Program-made: the position numbers and the translations under genes | Source: Bacteroidota bacterium | GTDB taxonomy: Bacteria; Bacteroidota; Bacteroidia; Flavobacteriales; Flavobacteriaceae | Reading direction: 5' to 3' | NCBI GenBank assembly: GCA_022601215.1 | Contig: JAHZIZ010000170.1 | Location: 1 to 8,623 of the forward strand | DNA: 8,623 bases | In this document: one piece after another, positions 7,576-8,623 of the stretch | Layout: every line of letters starts with the position of its first letter | Position numbering within the stretch: the stretch's first letter is position 1 | The notes under the pieces: generated by a model | The model's input: the letters and a program-made list of their open reading frames with translations, nothing else | The model's database searches: none | Told to the model about the DNA's origin: nothing

Positions 7576-8180
7576 TATTCTAGGTTTGAGTGAATTATTT
7601 TATTTAATATTTTTCTTCCTTTCGGCGTTACAATGCCTCTAAGGTGATACTCTAAGAATGACTCATATAATTCTGTAGGGTCGAACATAGTAGTAGGAAA
7701 AAGATCTTCTTCCTTTATTCCTGTTACTCCAACAAAATAGATACGAGCGACAAATTGTACGTTGATGTTATCTCTAAAAAGACCTTCTTTTAATCCACGA
7801 TTGAGATTGTCTACAACGCATTCCTGCATATAATTAAACTGTCTCTTTTTAATAGATTCGTGAATTTTTGGATAGTACTTACGCAGTTGGTACCATGGAG
7901 AGGTCTTCTCATTGCGCATATGATGCATGACCAATTTTTTGATTTCGTAGATCTCCTCAATAGGATTGAGTTTTAGATCGCAAATACAATCGATTCCATG
8001 GGAGACTTGTTCAAAAATCTGGTCGGTAACAACAGCAACTATAGCTTCTTTATTGGCAAAATGACTGTAAATAGTTTTCTTTGAAATAGCCATTTGTTGG
8101 GCAATATCGTCCATAGTGATGCTTTTAAATCCTTGATTTAAAAACAATTCGGTAGCTGTAAGTAGAATTTGATTTTTCAT
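7575..8180 (-). CDS. TetR/AcrR-family transcriptional regulator
   Basis: This 201-residue protein is the first gene of the efflux operon and probably its local repressor. The N-terminal DNA-binding domain fills residues about 1-48: helix 1 ILLTATELFLNQGFKSIT, then a helix-turn-helix with MDDIAQQMAISKKTIYSHF and NKEAIV, a classical TetR signature. Residues about 60-190 are the helical ligand-binding and dimer domain, with no recognisable ligand motif. The C-terminus HLRGIVTPKGRKIL resembles tails I recall from flavobacterial TetR proteins. ATG at 8180 is the only reasonable start: the frame stays open a little further but has no start codon, and the protein already begins just before helix 1. 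The neighbouring inverted repeat at 8202-8231 fits as its binding site. The ligand is unknown, and repression is inferred from family habit. Confidence 0.93.
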   Translation of the reverse strand: MKNQILLTATELFLNQGFKSITMDDIAQQMAISKKTIYSHFANKEAIVAVVTDQIFEQVSHGIDCICDLKLNPIEEIYEIKKLVMHHMRNEKTSPWYQLRKYYPKIHESIKKRQFNYMQECVVDNLNRGLKEGLFRDNINVQFVARIYFVGVTGIKEEDLFPTTMFDPTELYESFLEYHLRGIVTPKGRKILNKIIHSNLE

Positions 8181-8190
8181 AAAAGCTTTG

Positions 8191-8220
8191 CAAATGTAAG
8201 TTGGAAACTCTAGAAACAGA
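8191..8220 (-). promoter_or_regulatory. Candidate Bacteroidota-type promoter of the efflux operon
   Basis: On the minus strand, TACATTTG (complement of 8191-8198) matches the Bacteroidota -7 consensus TAnnTTTG in every fixed position. A weak -33 element, TCTG (complement of 8217-8220, three of four bases of TTTG), lies 18 bases further upstream. Only ten bases separate the -7 element from the regulator ATG, so the transcript would have a very short leader or none, consistent with the absence of a Shine-Dalgarno sequence. Confidence 0.6.
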
Positions 8221-8231
8221 AAAAGTTTCCA
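8202..8231. promoter_or_regulatory. Inverted repeat, candidate operator for the TetR regulator
   Basis: TGGAAACT (8202-8209) and AGTTTCCA (8224-8231) are exact reverse complements separated by 14 bases. Centre-to-centre distance is 22 bases, about two helical turns. The repeat starts three bases upstream of the -7 element and covers the -33 position, where a bound TetR protein would block RNA polymerase. The role is inferred from position and symmetry. Confidence 0.55.
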
Positions 8232-8304
8232 TAGTTTTTACAATTATTTAACAATTGATAATTCATAAGTGGGCGTTTATCCATTTTATGCATTCTTTGA
8301 GGGC

Positions 8305-8330
8305 TATTTTAGAATCTCGCCGTATTTTAG
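8305..8330 (+). promoter_or_regulatory. Possible promoter of the isoprenyl diphosphate synthase gene
   Basis: TATTTTAG occurs twice, at 8305-8312 and 8323-8330, each matching TAnnTTTG in all but one fixed base. The second copy lies 15 bases before the ATG at 8346. A TTTG at 8296-8299 could be its -33 element, but the 23-base spacing is longer than usual. This is a weak call. Confidence 0.3.
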
Positions 8331-8345
8331 CGGGAAATTTTGTCT

Positions 8346-8623
8346 ATGGATGTCTTAAATAATTACGGCGAAGCTTTAATGGCTCATCTCGATAAGGCCG
8401 TCACGGTTAAAGAACCGTCCGAGCTTTATACACCTATTAAGTACATTCTTACTTTAGGAGGAAAACGTTTGCGTCCTGTTTTGACGTTAATGACAGCCGA
8501 TTTCTTTGGAAATGACTATATGAAAGCTATGAATGCTGCATTAGCCGTTGAGTTGTTTCACAACTTTTCGTTGATTCATGACGATATTATGGATGATGCT
8601 CCTCTTAGAAGAGGAAAGGAAAC
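8346..8623 (+). CDS. Trans-isoprenyl diphosphate synthase (polyprenyl synthetase family), 5' part
   Basis: The gene runs off the right edge after 92 complete codons. It encodes MDVLNNYGEALMAHLD, then the family's substrate-binding block GGKRLRP (residues 38-44), and the first Asp-rich motif DDIMD (79-83) followed by DAPLRRGKET. These enzymes condense isopentenyl diphosphate with allylic diphosphates to make farnesyl, geranylgeranyl or longer chains for quinones, carotenoids and cell-wall lipid carriers, in the cytoplasm. The Asp-rich motif has no two-residue insertion, and the fifth residue before it is Phe74 (HNFSLIHDD), which resembles short-chain geranylgeranyl-type enzymes rather than E. 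coli-type farnesyl synthase. Product length remains uncertain. ATG 8346 is chosen because an in-frame TAG lies 15 bases upstream. It is divergent from the efflux operon, with 165 bases between the start codons. Confidence 0.92.
   Translation, partial: MDVLNNYGEALMAHLDKAVTVKEPSELYTPIKYILTLGGKRLRPVLTLMTADFFGNDYMKAMNAALAVELFHNFSLIHDDIMDDAPLRRGKE

Noticed and set aside
8242..8263. AATTAT / ATAATT inverted repeat in the divergent promoter region
   Set aside because: It is only six bases of pure AT in an AT-rich stretch, so it is easily expected by chance; the 8202-8231 repeat is far stronger.
8335..8342. AAATTTTG as a -7 element for the isoprenyl synthase gene
   Set aside because: It ends three bases before the ATG, so transcription would start at or inside the coding region. 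TATTTTAG at 8323-8330 is better placed.

Overview
The window looks like a chromosomal segment of a member of the Bacteroidota, most likely a marine-type Flavobacteriaceae. The reasons are low G+C, a SusD/RagB-family nutrient lipoprotein, almost no Shine-Dalgarno sequences, a promoter element of the Bacteroidota TAnnTTTG type, and a TetR regulator ending in the RGI-type tail that I associate with flavobacterial regulators. No tRNA, rRNA, insertion sequence, CRISPR array or phage gene is visible.

Layout. (1) At 1-1140 (+) is the 3' part of a SusD-like gene whose start lies outside the window; it closes with a strong intrinsic terminator. (2) At 1198-1351 is a short convergent intergenic gap with no recognisable gene. 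(3) At 1352-1383 is a perfect 32-bp palindrome that serves as the terminator of the operon arriving from the right. (4) At 1406-8180 (-) is a compact four-gene operon read right to left: TetR-family regulator, TolC-family outer-membrane channel, lipoprotein membrane-fusion protein, and a large RND permease. Junctions are tight: a 1-base stop/start overlap, then 23 bases, then 3 bases. (5) At 8181-8345 is a divergent promoter region with a good -7 element for the operon and an 8+8 bp inverted repeat that is a credible operator for the regulator. (6) At 8346-8623 (+) is the 5' end of a trans-isoprenyl diphosphate synthase gene.

How the genes work together. The operon encodes every part of one tripartite efflux pump plus its presumed repressor. 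The RND permease in the inner membrane would collect substrate and move it through the lipoprotein adaptor into the TolC-like channel and out of the cell. The TetR protein probably represses its own promoter, and so the whole pump, until a ligand releases it. The substrate cannot be read from the sequence.

The most notable points are in the permease and the regulatory region. The permease has Asn in place of the second TM4 Asp and of the TM10 Lys of the AcrB proton relay. It also has a predicted extra pair of membrane helices between TM6 and TM7, and a long TM11-TM12 loop. The inverted repeat sits exactly between the -33 and -7 positions of the operon promoter. I see no clearly new system; this is a complete efflux operon with some unusual details.
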